Shown piece by piece: positions 16,536-26,273 of a stretch of 44,281 nt of DNA. Made by a program: the position numbers and the translations under genes. This stretch comes from Candidatus Aenigmatarchaeota archaeon (lineage in GTDB: Archaea; Aenigmatarchaeota; Aenigmatarchaeia; PWEA01; JAGHBM01). The first letter of the stretch is position 1. Every line of letters begins with the position of its first letter. Under the pieces are notes generated by a model that saw only the letters and a list, made by a program, of their open reading frames with translations, was not told where the DNA came from and made no database searches. The stretch is from assembly GCA_021162085.1 (NCBI GenBank), contig JAGGZI010000014.1, forward strand, positions 1-44,281, given 5' to 3'.

Positions 16536-19500
16536 ATGTACGATCCCCGGAAAGTAGAAAAGGAAATGTTGGAATTTTGGGAGAAAAACAAGATATTTGA
16601 AAAGCTTGCTAAGAAAAATAAGGGCAAGAAGAAGTTCAGATTCATAGACGGACCCATTACTGCCAACAATCCAATGGGAGTTCATCATGGCTACGCTAGA
16701 ACTTTAAAAGACCTTTATCAGAGGTACAAAGCAATGCAGGGGTTTGATGAAAGGTTTCAAAATGGATTTGACTGCCATGGACTCCCAATAGAGGTTGAAG
16801 TCGAAAAAGAGTTAGGACTGAAGAGCAAAAGGGATATAGAAAAATATGGAATAAATAATTTTATAGAAAAATGCAAAGAAAGGATAAACAAGATAACGAA
16901 AATCCAGACAAAACAGTCAATAAGACTTGGTCAATGGATGGATTGGAAAAATTCATATTACACGATGAGCGATGAAAATATACTCCACATATGGTATTTC
17001 TTGAAAAAATGTTATGAAAAGGGTTGGATTTATAAGGGTCATAAAGTTCTGCCATGGTGCCCAAGATGTGGCACGTCACTCTCTCAACATGAGGTATCAG
17101 AAGGTTATAAGACCCTGACACACAAAACGGTTTTCGTGAAATTTCCTCTTATTGGAAAGAAAAATGAGTATCTTTTGGTGTGGACAACAACTCCATGGAC
17201 ATTATCATCAAATGTAGCAGCCGCGGTCAACCCAGACATCATGTACATAAAGGCAGAAAAAGATGGAGAGATATATTACCTTTCTAAAAAAACATCGAAG
17301 GTGCTTGGAGAACACAAAGTGCTTGAAGAATTAAAGGGAAGTGAAATGGTTGGATGGAAATATAATGGGCCTTACGATGAATTGGAAGCTCAAAGAGGTA
17401 TAGAGCATGTTGTTGTTCCATGGGGAGATGTTGGCGAAGAGGATGGAACCGGTATAGTTCATATAGCACCTGGATGTGGTGAAGAAGATTTTGAACTTGG
17501 AAAAAAACTTGGATTGAAAGCAATATCACCTCTTGATGAATATGGTAATTTCATAAAGGGATTTGGATGGTTGACCGGGATGTACGTTAAAGATGTTAGA
17601 GACAAAATATTCGAAGACCTCAAGAAGAAGAAAATGCTCTTCAAGATTGGTGAAATCACCCATAGGTATCCAACATGCTGGAGATGCAAAGAGGAACTTG
17701 TCTTCAGGATGACTGATTCCTGGTTCATAAAAGTTGATGAAATACGAGACAAATTAATTGAGGAAGCAAACAACGTATTCTGGTCACCAGGTCATGGAAA
17801 AAAATTGATGAACGACTGGTTAAAGAACATGGGAGATTGGAATATATCGAGAAGAAGATACTGGGGACTTCCAATTCCGATATGGATTTGCGAAGACTGC
17901 GGAGAGATGACGGTTATTGGAAGTCTCGAAGAATTGAAAGAGAAGGCGATCTCTGGAATGGATAATCTCAAAGACCTACACAAGCCACAAATAGATAACG
18001 TAATACTGAAGTGTCCAAAATGCGGAGGTAAAATGAAAAGAATTCCAGAAGTTGGTGACTGTTGGCTTGATGCAGGCATAGTTCCATTCTCTACCCTAAA
18101 ATATCTTGAAGATAGAAACTACTGGAAGGAATGGTTCCCCGCAGAGTTTGTTTCTGAGATGAGAGAGCAGGTAAGGTTGTGGTTTTACTCTATGCTCTTT
18201 ATGAGTGTTGTACTGGAAAACAGAGCTCCATATGAAAAAGTACTTATGTTTGAAAAAGTTTATGATGAGAAAGGACAGGAGATGCATAAGAGTGGCAAGA
18301 ATGTTATATGGTTTGATGATGCGATTGAAAAAATTGGGGCAGACGTTATGAGATGGATGTACGCCAAGACGAACTTAACACAAAACGTTCTATTTGGATA
18401 CAATATTGGAAAAGAGATTAGAAAAAATCTTGACTACCTAATGAACATATCAAAATACATAAAAACATTCATGAATGGTCCACCAGAAAAAATTGGAGAA
18501 GACTTAGAGAAGGAAGACCGATGGATATTATCAAGATTGGAGAGCACTAAAAAGGTTGTATACGAATCGTTAGAAAACCTGATACCTTACGCTGCTGCAA
18601 GGAACCTAGAAAAATTCTTCATCAACGATATATCGAGAAACTACATAAAACTCGTAAGGGATAGAATTAAAGAAGATAAAAGAGTTCCAAACATTCTTTA
18701 TCTTATATTCTTGGATACTCTGAAGCTTATGGCTCCCTTCACACCATTCATAACAGAATACATATATCAGGACTTGTTCAGAAAGTTTGAAGGGAAGGAA
18801 AGTATTCACCTATTTGATTGGCCAGCCCACGATGACGAAAAAATAGACACTAAGATTGAAGATATGTTTGAAGTTATGATGAAAATAATAGAGACTTCAA
18901 ATGCCATAAGGCAGGAAGAGGGTATAAGACTCAGGCACCCTGTTAAGGAGATGATTATATCAGGACCAGAAAAATTGGAAGAGTACGTGAAATATTTAGA
19001 GCCGCTGCTTAAGAGGGTAGGAAATGTAAAAAATGTGAAATTTGAAAAAGCAAAAATGAATTACGAAGTTAAACTGAACTATCCAGTTGTCGGACCTAAA
19101 TACGGAAAGCAAGTTAAAGATATGGAGAAAGCGCTTAAGAACATGAATGGCGAAGAAATAGTTAATGAAATAGAGAATAACAACTTTGTAAAGATTCTTG
19201 ATAAAAAACTTAAAAGGGAAGACCTTGTTATAAGGGTATCCTCACCAGAAGAAGGTAAGGGATTCATAGTGAATGAAGTGAGTGGTGTGGTGTTCTTAGA
19301 CCTTGAGGAAACCCCGGAAATTTTTGAAGAAAGGCTGATAAAGGAATTGATAAGAAATGTTCAACAGGCAAGAAAAGACAATAAGCTAACAATTGAACAA
19401 AAGATAAAACTAATATTATCCTCGGACGAGAGTACGGAAGATGTAATAAAGGGATGGTTAGAAAAAATCAAGAAGTCTACTGGAGCCATTGAAATATTAT

Positions 19501-19577
19501 TTGAAGAACCTTTCAATGGTAAACTTTTAAGATATAAAGACAGGAAAATAAAATTTGAAATAGAAGTGATCAAATGA
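16536..19577 (+). CDS. ileS: Isoleucyl-tRNA synthetase
   Basis: DGPITANNPMGVHHGYARTLKDLYQRYKAMQGF, EMHKSGKN, class I Ile/Val editing-domain features. Confidence 0.88.
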   Translation: MYDPRKVEKEMLEFWEKNKIFEKLAKKNKGKKKFRFIDGPITANNPMGVHHGYARTLKDLYQRYKAMQGFDERFQNGFDCHGLPIEVEVEKELGLKSKRDIEKYGINNFIEKCKERINKITKIQTKQSIRLGQWMDWKNSYYTMSDENILHIWYFLKKCYEKGWIYKGHKVLPWCPRCGTSLSQHEVSEGYKTLTHKTVFVKFPLIGKKNEYLLVWTTTPWTLSSNVAAAVNPDIMYIKAEKDGEIYYLSKKTSKVLGEHKVLEELKGSEMVGWKYNGPYDELEAQRGIEHVVVPWGDVGEEDGTGIVHIAPGCGEEDFELGKKLGLKAISPLDEYGNFIKGFGWLTGMYVKDVRDKIFEDLKKKKMLFKIGEITHRYPTCWRCKEELVFRMTDSWFIKVDEIRDKLIEEANNVFWSPGHGKKLMNDWLKNMGDWNISRRRYWGLPIPIWICEDCGEMTVIGSLEELKEKAISGMDNLKDLHKPQIDNVILKCPKCGGKMKRIPEVGDCWLDAGIVPFSTLKYLEDRNYWKEWFPAEFVSEMREQVRLWFYSMLFMSVVLENRAPYEKVLMFEKVYDEKGQEMHKSGKNVIWFDDAIEKIGADVMRWMYAKTNLTQNVLFGYNIGKEIRKNLDYLMNISKYIKTFMNGPPEKIGEDLEKEDRWILSRLESTKKVVYESLENLIPYAAARNLEKFFINDISRNYIKLVRDRIKEDKRVPNILYLIFLDTLKLMAPFTPFITEYIYQDLFRKFEGKESIHLFDWPAHDDEKIDTKIEDMFEVMMKIIETSNAIRQEEGIRLRHPVKEMIISGPEKLEEYVKYLEPLLKRVGNVKNVKFEKAKMNYEVKLNYPVVGPKYGKQVKDMEKALKNMNGEEIVNEIENNNFVKILDKKLKREDLVIRVSSPEEGKGFIVNEVSGVVFLDLEETPEIFEERLIKELIRNVQQARKDNKLTIEQKIKLILSSDESTEDVIKGWLEKIKKSTGAIEILFEEPFNGKLLRYKDRKIKFEIEVIK

Positions 19578-20155
19578 AGGATAAACCAAAATTAAAAGAT
19601 CTCATAGAATTAGCAGAAAAAATAAAAGACAAAGACCTGAGAGAAAAAACCATAGAACTTCTAAAGGACCCAAAATTATCAAACAATTGGGAATACAAAG
19701 CTACGAACATTGAAAGGGTGCCAGCATGGATCGGCGCGCATCATGACTATGCTGGAGGTTTGATAGAACACACCCTCTCAGTCACAGAGTTGTCCATAAT
19801 GGCAGCAAATTATCTAAAAGAAAGGTATGACAAAAAAATAAATATGGACTTTGTGATAGCAGGAGCGCTCCTCCACGACATTGGAAAATTATTTGAGATG
19901 AGAGAAGAGAACAATGAATTCAAATTCAACGAATTCTTAATCGACCACATAAGACTTGGGGGCTCCGAGTTATATGCCCGCGGATTTCCAGAGGAAGTTG
20001 TACACATAGTTTTTGCCCATGCTGGAGGAGATGTACCGAGAACGATTGAGGCAAAGATAGTTGACATCATGGATAACCTGGACTCGACTGTTGAGAGTTT
20101 CGGTAAAGAAACACATTCACTCATTTACTTGTTGGGAGATAGTCTGAATGTTTAG
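19574..20155 (+). CDS. HD-domain phosphohydrolase
   Basis: HHDYAGGLIEHTLSVTELS and GALLHDIGKLFEM. Confidence 0.85.
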   Translation: MKDKPKLKDLIELAEKIKDKDLREKTIELLKDPKLSNNWEYKATNIERVPAWIGAHHDYAGGLIEHTLSVTELSIMAANYLKERYDKKINMDFVIAGALLHDIGKLFEMREENNEFKFNEFLIDHIRLGGSELYARGFPEEVVHIVFAHAGGDVPRTIEAKIVDIMDNLDSTVESFGKETHSLIYLLGDSLNV

Positions 20156-21212
20156 ACAAGGACTCCTTGAGAAAGCGCTAAAGTTCATATCTTTGCTGGA
20201 AAATTACTCTCTAGTATATCACAAGGATGCTGATGGCGTTTGTTCCGCGGTACTACTGTCTAAGGTAAAAAATCCAACCCTGTCGTCTCCAAACGACTCA
20301 AATGGAATTAAAATATCTGATTCGTTGATGGAGAGACTAAATGAATTACCAAAAGCAGTTTTTACAGATCTACCCGTGGACCAGATGCCATACGAAAGAA
20401 TAAAGGTAAAAACTCTTGTTATAGACCATCATATTCCCACAAGAGATCTGAACAATTATGATAACTTCATTCATTTGAACCCTAGATTTAAGATGCCAAA
20501 TGCGTATCTTCCAGCATCATACCTTGTGTACAGAATACTGGAAAAAAAATACAAGAACATCAAAAAGTATTCCTGGATAGCCGGTGTTGGTGTGGTGGGA
20601 GATAGGGGAACGAATAGTTGCAGAGATTTGATTGATGTAATAGAAAGGGACTATCCAGAGCTTCTCATAAAAGACAAATATAATCCTAAAAAAATGTGGA
20701 GCAGCGAGCTTGGATTTTTTTCTAAACTAATTGACTCAAGCAAAGGAGTAAAAGGGATAAGGGGAATAATGAAGTCATATGAAATTTTCTTAAATGCTGA
20801 AAAACCAGAGGACATTAAAAATACAGAGTTAATGAATTATTATCGCAGGTTTCAGAGAGAGTTAGAGAATCTCATAATGGACTTCAGATATCACTCAGAG
20901 TTCTTCCCTGAAACAAATGCCTACATGTACAGAATTGAGAGTAAGTACAATATAGAGTCCACCCTATCCACAGTGCTTTCAGAAAAAAATCCTGATGCTG
21001 CCATATTTGTCTACAGAATTAAAAATGGATTACATATCAGTGCGAGATGTCAGACAGGAAGAATAAATGTCGCAGATGTCCTTAGAAATTTGTCAGAGGG
21101 GATTGGCTCTGGTGGCGGACATCCACAGGCAGCAGCAGCAAGCATCAGGAAGGAACATGCAAATAGATTTCTTGAGAGACTAAGAAACTATCTGGAGGGA
21201 ATGAAAGGTTAA
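20148..21212 (+). CDS. RecJ-like DHH/DHHA1 phosphoesterase
   Basis: HKDADGVCSAVLL, LVIDHHIPT, GIGSGGGHPQAAAASI. Confidence 0.92.
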   Translation: MFRQGLLEKALKFISLLENYSLVYHKDADGVCSAVLLSKVKNPTLSSPNDSNGIKISDSLMERLNELPKAVFTDLPVDQMPYERIKVKTLVIDHHIPTRDLNNYDNFIHLNPRFKMPNAYLPASYLVYRILEKKYKNIKKYSWIAGVGVVGDRGTNSCRDLIDVIERDYPELLIKDKYNPKKMWSSELGFFSKLIDSSKGVKGIRGIMKSYEIFLNAEKPEDIKNTELMNYYRRFQRELENLIMDFRYHSEFFPETNAYMYRIESKYNIESTLSTVLSEKNPDAAIFVYRIKNGLHISARCQTGRINVADVLRNLSEGIGSGGGHPQAAAASIRKEHANRFLERLRNYLEGMKG

Positions 21213-21871
21213 AATCTTCCTAGAATAAATGCGTGGTCCTTTTCATACGGGTCCAGTTTCTTCCAGTCCATTACTTTAACTCCATGGGACTTGAGTTTTT
21301 CGATCTCGCTTTTATAAACTTCATCAGGAGATTTTGTAACATCTATACTTCTTGACTTGACTGCAAGCATGATATACTCACCATGATCAAGAAACATATT
21401 ACAATTCCTTATAGCTATTTCTGTTTCATCTGGTTGCGCTATATCACAATAAACGACGTCAACTTTCTCAATCAAATCCTCATAACTGCTTGGTTTTCTT
21501 GCATCCGCTAGAATTGGAATTAAATTTTTTCTTTGCTTACACAACTTTAAAAATTCTCTCATCATTCTTTCTGAAAACTCAACAGAGTAAATAATCCCTG
21601 TTTCACCAACTATATCGCTTATGTGGGACGGAGTTGTCCCGGTTGCAGAACCAAGGTAAAGAACTTTCATTCCCTTGCTAAGTGGTACTTGCTTTAGTCC
21701 CTTCTTTATTGCCGCAGCTAATTTTGACCTGATTGGCACCCATTCCCTGTATTCATCCTTCCCTATCTTTATCAAACTCTCGCCATACACTCTTTGTCCA
21801 GGAACGAGGTTCTTCGTAAATATTTTTCCTGAAGACTTGTCAAGAAAGATTCCATAAGAAATTTCCTTCAT
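21209..21871 (-). CDS. flpA: Fibrillarin-like rRNA/tRNA 2'-O-methyltransferase
   Basis: VLYLGSATGTTPSHISDIVGETGIIYSVEFS and VDVVYCDIAQPDETEIAIRN. Confidence 0.95.
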   Translation of the reverse strand: MKEISYGIFLDKSSGKIFTKNLVPGQRVYGESLIKIGKDEYREWVPIRSKLAAAIKKGLKQVPLSKGMKVLYLGSATGTTPSHISDIVGETGIIYSVEFSERMMREFLKLCKQRKNLIPILADARKPSSYEDLIEKVDVVYCDIAQPDETEIAIRNCNMFLDHGEYIMLAVKSRSIDVTKSPDEVYKSEIEKLKSHGVKVMDWKKLDPYEKDHAFILGRF

Positions 21872-21879
21872 AGAGACAC

Positions 21880-22062
21880 CTATTTGGCATGCCTCTTCAG
21901 GTTAACTATGTATCCAGCTATCTTATTTCTCAATTTCTTTGATTCTATAAGATCTTTAAGAAATTCCTTGTTGCTTATGAAATCTGAGCCAAGATCATCT
22001 GGATACATATTTAGGAGTTCCCTACTTATGTTCTTTATCGAAGTTGTTCTTATCCTACCCAT
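21880..22062 (-). CDS. rps17e: 30S ribosomal protein S17e
   Basis: MGRIRTTSIKNISRELLNMYPDDLGSDFISNKEFLKDLIESKKLRNKIAGYIVNLKRHAK. Confidence 0.92.
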   Translation of the reverse strand: MGRIRTTSIKNISRELLNMYPDDLGSDFISNKEFLKDLIESKKLRNKIAGYIVNLKRHAK

Positions 22063-22173
22063 AGAGTCACCTTCCTGAGTATCTTAGATTAATTTTAAAA
22101 ATCATCTATATATAGATTACATTTAAATTTATTTTCTAAACTTTTTATACGTTTGACTGCATTATTGATTAAT

Positions 22174-23214
22174 ATGCTGTACATAACTTATTCATTGTTG
22201 GGTATCTTCGCACTTGATCAGAGAAAGAATATTGTAGAGTACAGTCCTTTCCCGAAGAAACCAGAAAAAATAATACAGAGACTCGAAGAAGTTAAAAGAG
22301 GTGAAATAGTTCCAGAACTTGAGAAAATTCTTGGAAGGATAAAAGACAAAAACATAGTCACAAATATTCCATTTAAGCATAATAACTTTCATATTGAGTA
22401 TAAAGAAAAAATCTCCTCGATAGAATTCTTAAAATCAAGAGATACCGCCCTGAAACTTGGCTTCGTGAACAGTATTGAGGAATTCAACAAACTTCTTTCT
22501 GATATACAAATCACAAGAACAAAGAATGAAATAAAACTAATGGAAAGAAGGGATAGGATAGCCATGCAGGTGGTTTCTGCTATAGATGACTTAACAGACA
22601 TAACAAACAGACTATCTGAAAGACTTCATGAATGGTATGGTCTTTATTATCCAGAACTTGAAAGAAAGATAAAGGACAACAAAAAATATTCAGAAAGAAT
22701 ATCAGAGAATCCAATAAGAGACTATGAAAAAACCATTGGTATGGAATTTGAGAAGGGAGATATTGATGCCATTGAAAAATTTGCTAAAGAAACAAAGAAC
22801 ATATTTGGGCTAAAAACAGTCCTGGAAAAATATATAGATGAACTGATGTTAAGTATAGCGCCAAATGTCACATCAATAACAGGATCCATACTTGGGGCAA
22901 AGCTAATATTGCTTGCAGGTGGACTTGAAAAATTAGCAAGGTTACCCTCTTCAACTATACAGCTTCTGGGAGCAGAAAAAGCTCTGTTCAGATTTATGAA
23001 ATCCAAGAAAAAAAGTAGGCCACCCAAGTATGGTGTTTTATTCCTTCACCCCGAAGTAACCAATGCTCCACCGGAGCTCAAAGGAAAAGTAGCAAGAATA
23101 ATAGCAAGTCTTATTTCAAAGGCAGCAAAGACGGACTTTTATGCAAAGGAAGATAGGTCAGAAATTTATAAAAGAGAATTTGAGAGAAAAATGAGAGAAA
23201 TTAAAGAGAATTAA
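22174..23214 (+). CDS. Nop5/Nop56-like C/D box sRNP core protein
   Basis: LMLSIAPNVTSITGSILGAKLILLAGGLEKLARLPSSTIQLLGAEKALFRFMKSKKKSRPPKYGVLFLHPEV (Nop domain); start at ATG 22174. Confidence 0.95.
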   Translation: MLYITYSLLGIFALDQRKNIVEYSPFPKKPEKIIQRLEEVKRGEIVPELEKILGRIKDKNIVTNIPFKHNNFHIEYKEKISSIEFLKSRDTALKLGFVNSIEEFNKLLSDIQITRTKNEIKLMERRDRIAMQVVSAIDDLTDITNRLSERLHEWYGLYYPELERKIKDNKKYSERISENPIRDYEKTIGMEFEKGDIDAIEKFAKETKNIFGLKTVLEKYIDELMLSIAPNVTSITGSILGAKLILLAGGLEKLARLPSSTIQLLGAEKALFRFMKSKKKSRPPKYGVLFLHPEVTNAPPELKGKVARIIASLISKAAKTDFYAKEDRSEIYKREFERKMREIKEN

Positions 23215-23223
23215 CATTTATGC

Positions 23224-24015
23224 TCATTTTATTCTTATCAATGTACCCACATTCTCTCCTAACAATGCTTTCTCTGTCGTACCTTTCTTGCTTGCATTAT
23301 ATACTACACTTTCTATGCCCTTCACATCTTTTATCAACTTATTTAATTTCTCCTTCATACCACCCGTCACATCAACAGAAGTAGAACCAGAGACCATGCC
23401 AGGAATGGTTTTGTAATTTCTGTTGTTTATTTCCTTTATCAAACTGGCGCCTTTAAACAACTTTGGGTCCTTGTCAAAAATTCCATCCGTGTCTGTTCCC
23501 ATTAATATTCTCCCTGCACCTAACTTTCTAGCAAGATGGGGAACTATATCATCTCCCGATATAATCGAGGTACCTCTACTCAAATCAACAACCATATCAC
23601 CATACAAAAGAGGTATTACATCCATTTTGAGCAAATTTTTTATATGTTCCGTTTCGAAGGAGATTATGTTTCCATTGTTTTGAACTACGCAACTCATTGG
23701 ATGTATTGGAACAGAACTCACATTACTCTTTAAAAACTCCTCCCATATGATCCTGTTCAAATCTTCAACAAGTTTGTGAACCATCGCCATTCCGAACTTC
23801 GTCTTTTCGTCCTTTATTCCGTATTCAAGTCCGTATCTTCTTACAGGCATGTGACCAAAGCTTCCAGCGCCATTGACAAGAATTAGCTTAAATTTTCCAT
23901 TTTCCTTGGCGTTGATTATCTCCTTAACGAGTCTCTTTATGACCTTTCTCCTTGGAGTTGCGTATCTATCTTTATCCGTTATTACACTTCCTCCTAACTT
24001 TAAGATCTGTAACAT
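23224..24015 (-). CDS. Isopentenyl phosphate kinase
   Basis: Amino-acid kinase fold; ILKLGGSVITDKD, LVNGAGSFGHMPVRRYGL, GTDTDGIFDKDP. Confidence 0.92.
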   Translation of the reverse strand: MLQILKLGGSVITDKDRYATPRRKVIKRLVKEIINAKENGKFKLILVNGAGSFGHMPVRRYGLEYGIKDEKTKFGMAMVHKLVEDLNRIIWEEFLKSNVSSVPIHPMSCVVQNNGNIISFETEHIKNLLKMDVIPLLYGDMVVDLSRGTSIISGDDIVPHLARKLGAGRILMGTDTDGIFDKDPKLFKGASLIKEINNRNYKTIPGMVSGSTSVDVTGGMKEKLNKLIKDVKGIESVVYNASKKGTTEKALLGENVGTLIRIK

Positions 24016-24020
24016 AATAA

Positions 24021-25016
24021 TCAGAATAGGTGTTTTTTGCTTAAATAAGCTCCTCTTCCAGGTCTTGCCTCAACCAATTCTTTAATTGACTTTAGTTCCT
24101 TCAATCTTTTCTTTATCTTCTTGACATCTTCCTTCAAGCAAAGAACCTTAACATTTGGTCCAGCATCTATGGTGAAGTAGCACTCCAATCCATCCCTTCT
24201 TAACTCCATCACTTTATGCATCACCTCCAGCGTGCTTGGCATCCAGTATATCAGAGAAGGTACTGTAGAAATCATCAAAGCATGCATCTTCAAACAATTA
24301 TGTTCCGACGTTTTCCCCAAGTTTGTGAAATCTCTCTTCCGTATTGAACTCTTAACAATTCTTAAATCATTTTTTATTGTTTTCAGCCATCCTGTATAAA
24401 ACGGAGAAGTTTTCACAGTATATCTCATTCCATCGGCACTACTGATTTTTTTCTCTAAGGTCGTCAATATAGATACCAATATCCTAAAATCTTTCCAATG
24501 TGTCTCATTTGCTATCTGTTCTGCATAACTATCTGATCCATCACTTCTCTTTCCTCTATGCCACTCAACGAAACCTCCAAACAAAGACCTTGCAGCTGAG
24601 CCTGATCCAGACATACGAGCCAAAATTGATACCTCTCTATCACTAAGATTCAAGTCCAGTGCATTTGAGCATGCTAAAGCCAGAGCAGAGAACCCAGATG
24701 CACTGCTTGCAAGCCCGGCCGCTGTAGGGAAATTGTTTTCACTCACAACTCTAACAGGAGATTCTTCACCGGAGATTCTTCTTATAAAATTGATAAAATT
24801 AAGTGCTCTCTTGAGTTTCTCACCAGTCACTCTTTCTCCGTTGATTACGATTTCATCCTTTTTGTAATCCCTGGAGAACTCTACGGTAGTCTTGGTTAAA
24901 AGCTTATCCAGAGTTACGGATATACTCCCGTTGTATGGAAGAACAAGTTTGTCATCTCTTCTACCCCAGTACTTAATCAATGCTATGTTAGATGGCGCTA
25001 CTGCAGTTACTTTCAT
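24021..25016 (-). CDS. mvaD: Diphosphomevalonate decarboxylase family protein
   Basis: APSNIALIKYWGRRD, PYNGSISVTL, AGLASSASGFSALALA, TIDAGPNVKVLCL. Confidence 0.92.
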   Translation of the reverse strand: MKVTAVAPSNIALIKYWGRRDDKLVLPYNGSISVTLDKLLTKTTVEFSRDYKKDEIVINGERVTGEKLKRALNFINFIRRISGEESPVRVVSENNFPTAAGLASSASGFSALALACSNALDLNLSDREVSILARMSGSGSAARSLFGGFVEWHRGKRSDGSDSYAEQIANETHWKDFRILVSILTTLEKKISSADGMRYTVKTSPFYTGWLKTIKNDLRIVKSSIRKRDFTNLGKTSEHNCLKMHALMISTVPSLIYWMPSTLEVMHKVMELRRDGLECYFTIDAGPNVKVLCLKEDVKKIKKRLKELKSIKELVEARPGRGAYLSKKHLF

Positions 25017-25103
25017 AGTCTCTTGATTACTTGAATATTGTATTTAAAAATAACTACGACGAATGTCTTGAAAATCGACAAATTATTGGTGCGGAGGGCC
25101 GGA

Positions 25104-25286
25104 TTCTCACACGACTCACAGGAACCATAGATTCCAGTTCTCCCTCACTCTTGACCACTCCTTCAAAATTGTTAGGAAAACTCTTTTCGAGTTTTCCAAG
25201 TTCTTTCCTTTGATGCTTTCATATTTTGGTTGGGTTGCCCGGACTGGTCCAGACTATGGAACCCAACCTATATTACGAAAGGCTCA
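25104..25286 (-). other. tRNA-Leu T-loop intron (59/60), 183 nt
   Basis: BHB TTCG/TGAG with bulges AAT and AAT; GAGCCTTTC..GAAAG and AAAGGAAAGAACTTGGAAAACTC shared with the Thr intron. Confidence 0.87.
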
Positions 25287-25325
25287 TTCGAACCGACGAA
25301 CCCACTAAGGGACCAGATCTTGAGT

Positions 25326-25363
25326 ATCACCTATCATCTGAGTATCAAAACTCAAGACTGAAG
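25326..25363 (-). other. tRNA-Leu anticodon-stem intron (30/31), 38 nt
   Basis: BHB CGCC/GGTG with bulges AGC and ATA; removal yields a perfect anticodon stem and CAA anticodon. Confidence 0.78.
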
Positions 25364-25372
25364 CTGGCGCCT

Positions 25373-25386
25373 TTGGTCCACTTAGA
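25373..25386 (-). other. tRNA-Leu D-loop mini-intron, 14 nt
   Basis: BHB GGTC/GACC with bulges AAT and AAA; removal restores GCCAAGTGGTCAAAGGC. Confidence 0.72.
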
Positions 25387-25445
25387 TTGACCACTTGGCT
25401 ACCTCCGCATTAATAAAAAGAATTATAGAAATAGAAATAAATAAT

Positions 25446-25928
25446 TTATTTAATTTGGGCAAGTTCACTTCTCAAGTGTTTTAGTTCCTCTTCTAATTCG
25501 TATATTTCCTCACCAACTCTCGACTCTGGTTCTTGAGGGAATTTGACCTTTCCTGGTTCTACAAATATTTCGTCCAAAGAAATCAATGTGTTGGTAAATT
25601 CGGCAGTAGTATTCTTTATTCTTGTTATTAAGTCGGACCTTATTCCATCCAACTCATTTGAGAATGATATCAATCTTGTCAAAGTCTTCAGGTAAGTTTT
25701 CAATTCACTTAATTTTTTTATGACATCTTCATACTTGTCTATTTTAACGAATAAGGGAGCAAAAGATTTTGGAGCCTCTTGAATCTGCTTGTTTAAACGA
25801 ACTGGCTGAGAAACCTGTGGTGGAGTAACTTCTGGAGGTGGCGGAGGAGGTAAATTCTTGTTTTCAATCTTATTCTTTATATCCTCTATCTCCTTGCTTT
25901 TCTCGTTACTCTTCTTCCAGAAAGCCAT
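25446..25928 (-). CDS. Hypothetical coiled-coil protein with proline-rich segment
   Basis: ORF with NLPPPPPPEVTPPQ and C-terminal coiled coil; ATG start. Confidence 0.6.
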   Translation of the reverse strand: MAFWKKSNEKSKEIEDIKNKIENKNLPPPPPPEVTPPQVSQPVRLNKQIQEAPKSFAPLFVKIDKYEDVIKKLSELKTYLKTLTRLISFSNELDGIRSDLITRIKNTTAEFTNTLISLDEIFVEPGKVKFPQEPESRVGEEIYELEEELKHLRSELAQIK

Positions 25929-26007
25929 ACTACCACATAATAATTTAAAAAATGATTATATAAATCTTTTTCTTTTTATTTTGATAAAATTGGTGCGCCA
26001 GCCGGGA

Positions 26008-26135
26008 CTTCCACCCTACGGAGGGACACCAAGGTTTCCCTCCTTATGGGTATATTCTCCCTTCCTTTTAAAATTGGCAAAAGCGAAGCTTTTGCAAGTT
26101 CTTTCCTATTGCCCTTTCTTCTGAAGAAAGGCAAT
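26008..26135 (-). other. tRNA-Gly T-loop intron (59/60), 128 nt
   Basis: BHB TTCA/TGGA with bulges AAA and AGT; shared core AAAAGGAAGGGAGAATATACCCATAAGGAGGGAAAC. Confidence 0.88.
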
Positions 26136-26156
26136 TTTGAACCCGGGTCTCGAGCT

Positions 26157-26192
26157 GTCTCCACTCCAACTCATTTGACTGAGTAAATTGCT
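26157..26192 (-). other. tRNA-Gly anticodon-loop intron, 36 nt
   Basis: BHB TTCC/GGAG with bulges CAA and ACA. Confidence 0.88.
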
Positions 26193-26273
26193 TGGGAAGC
26201 TCGGGTCCTACCACTAGACTACTGGCGCACAACAAATATTTATAATTTTCTCTTTATTATATCTTAGGGTGTT

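Larger units (their letters stand above)
25087..25408 (-). tRNA. tRNA-Leu, CAA anticodon after splicing, with three introns; CCA encoded
   Basis: Acceptor GCGGAGG/CCTCCGC, variable arm, T-stem GTCGG/CCGGC; 322 minus (183+38+14) gives 87 nt; joined anticodon arm CCAGA CTCAAGA TCTGG. Confidence 0.87.
25991..26228 (-). tRNA. tRNA-Gly(CCC) with two introns; CCA encoded
   Basis: Acceptor GCGCCAG/CTGGCGC, anticodon stem CGAGC/GCTCG loop TTCCCAA, T-stem CCGGG/CCCGG; mature 74 nt. Confidence 0.92.

Noticed and set aside
25976-26164. 62-aa minus-strand ORF over tRNA-Gly
   Set aside because: Overlaps tRNA-Gly and its introns; chance ORF
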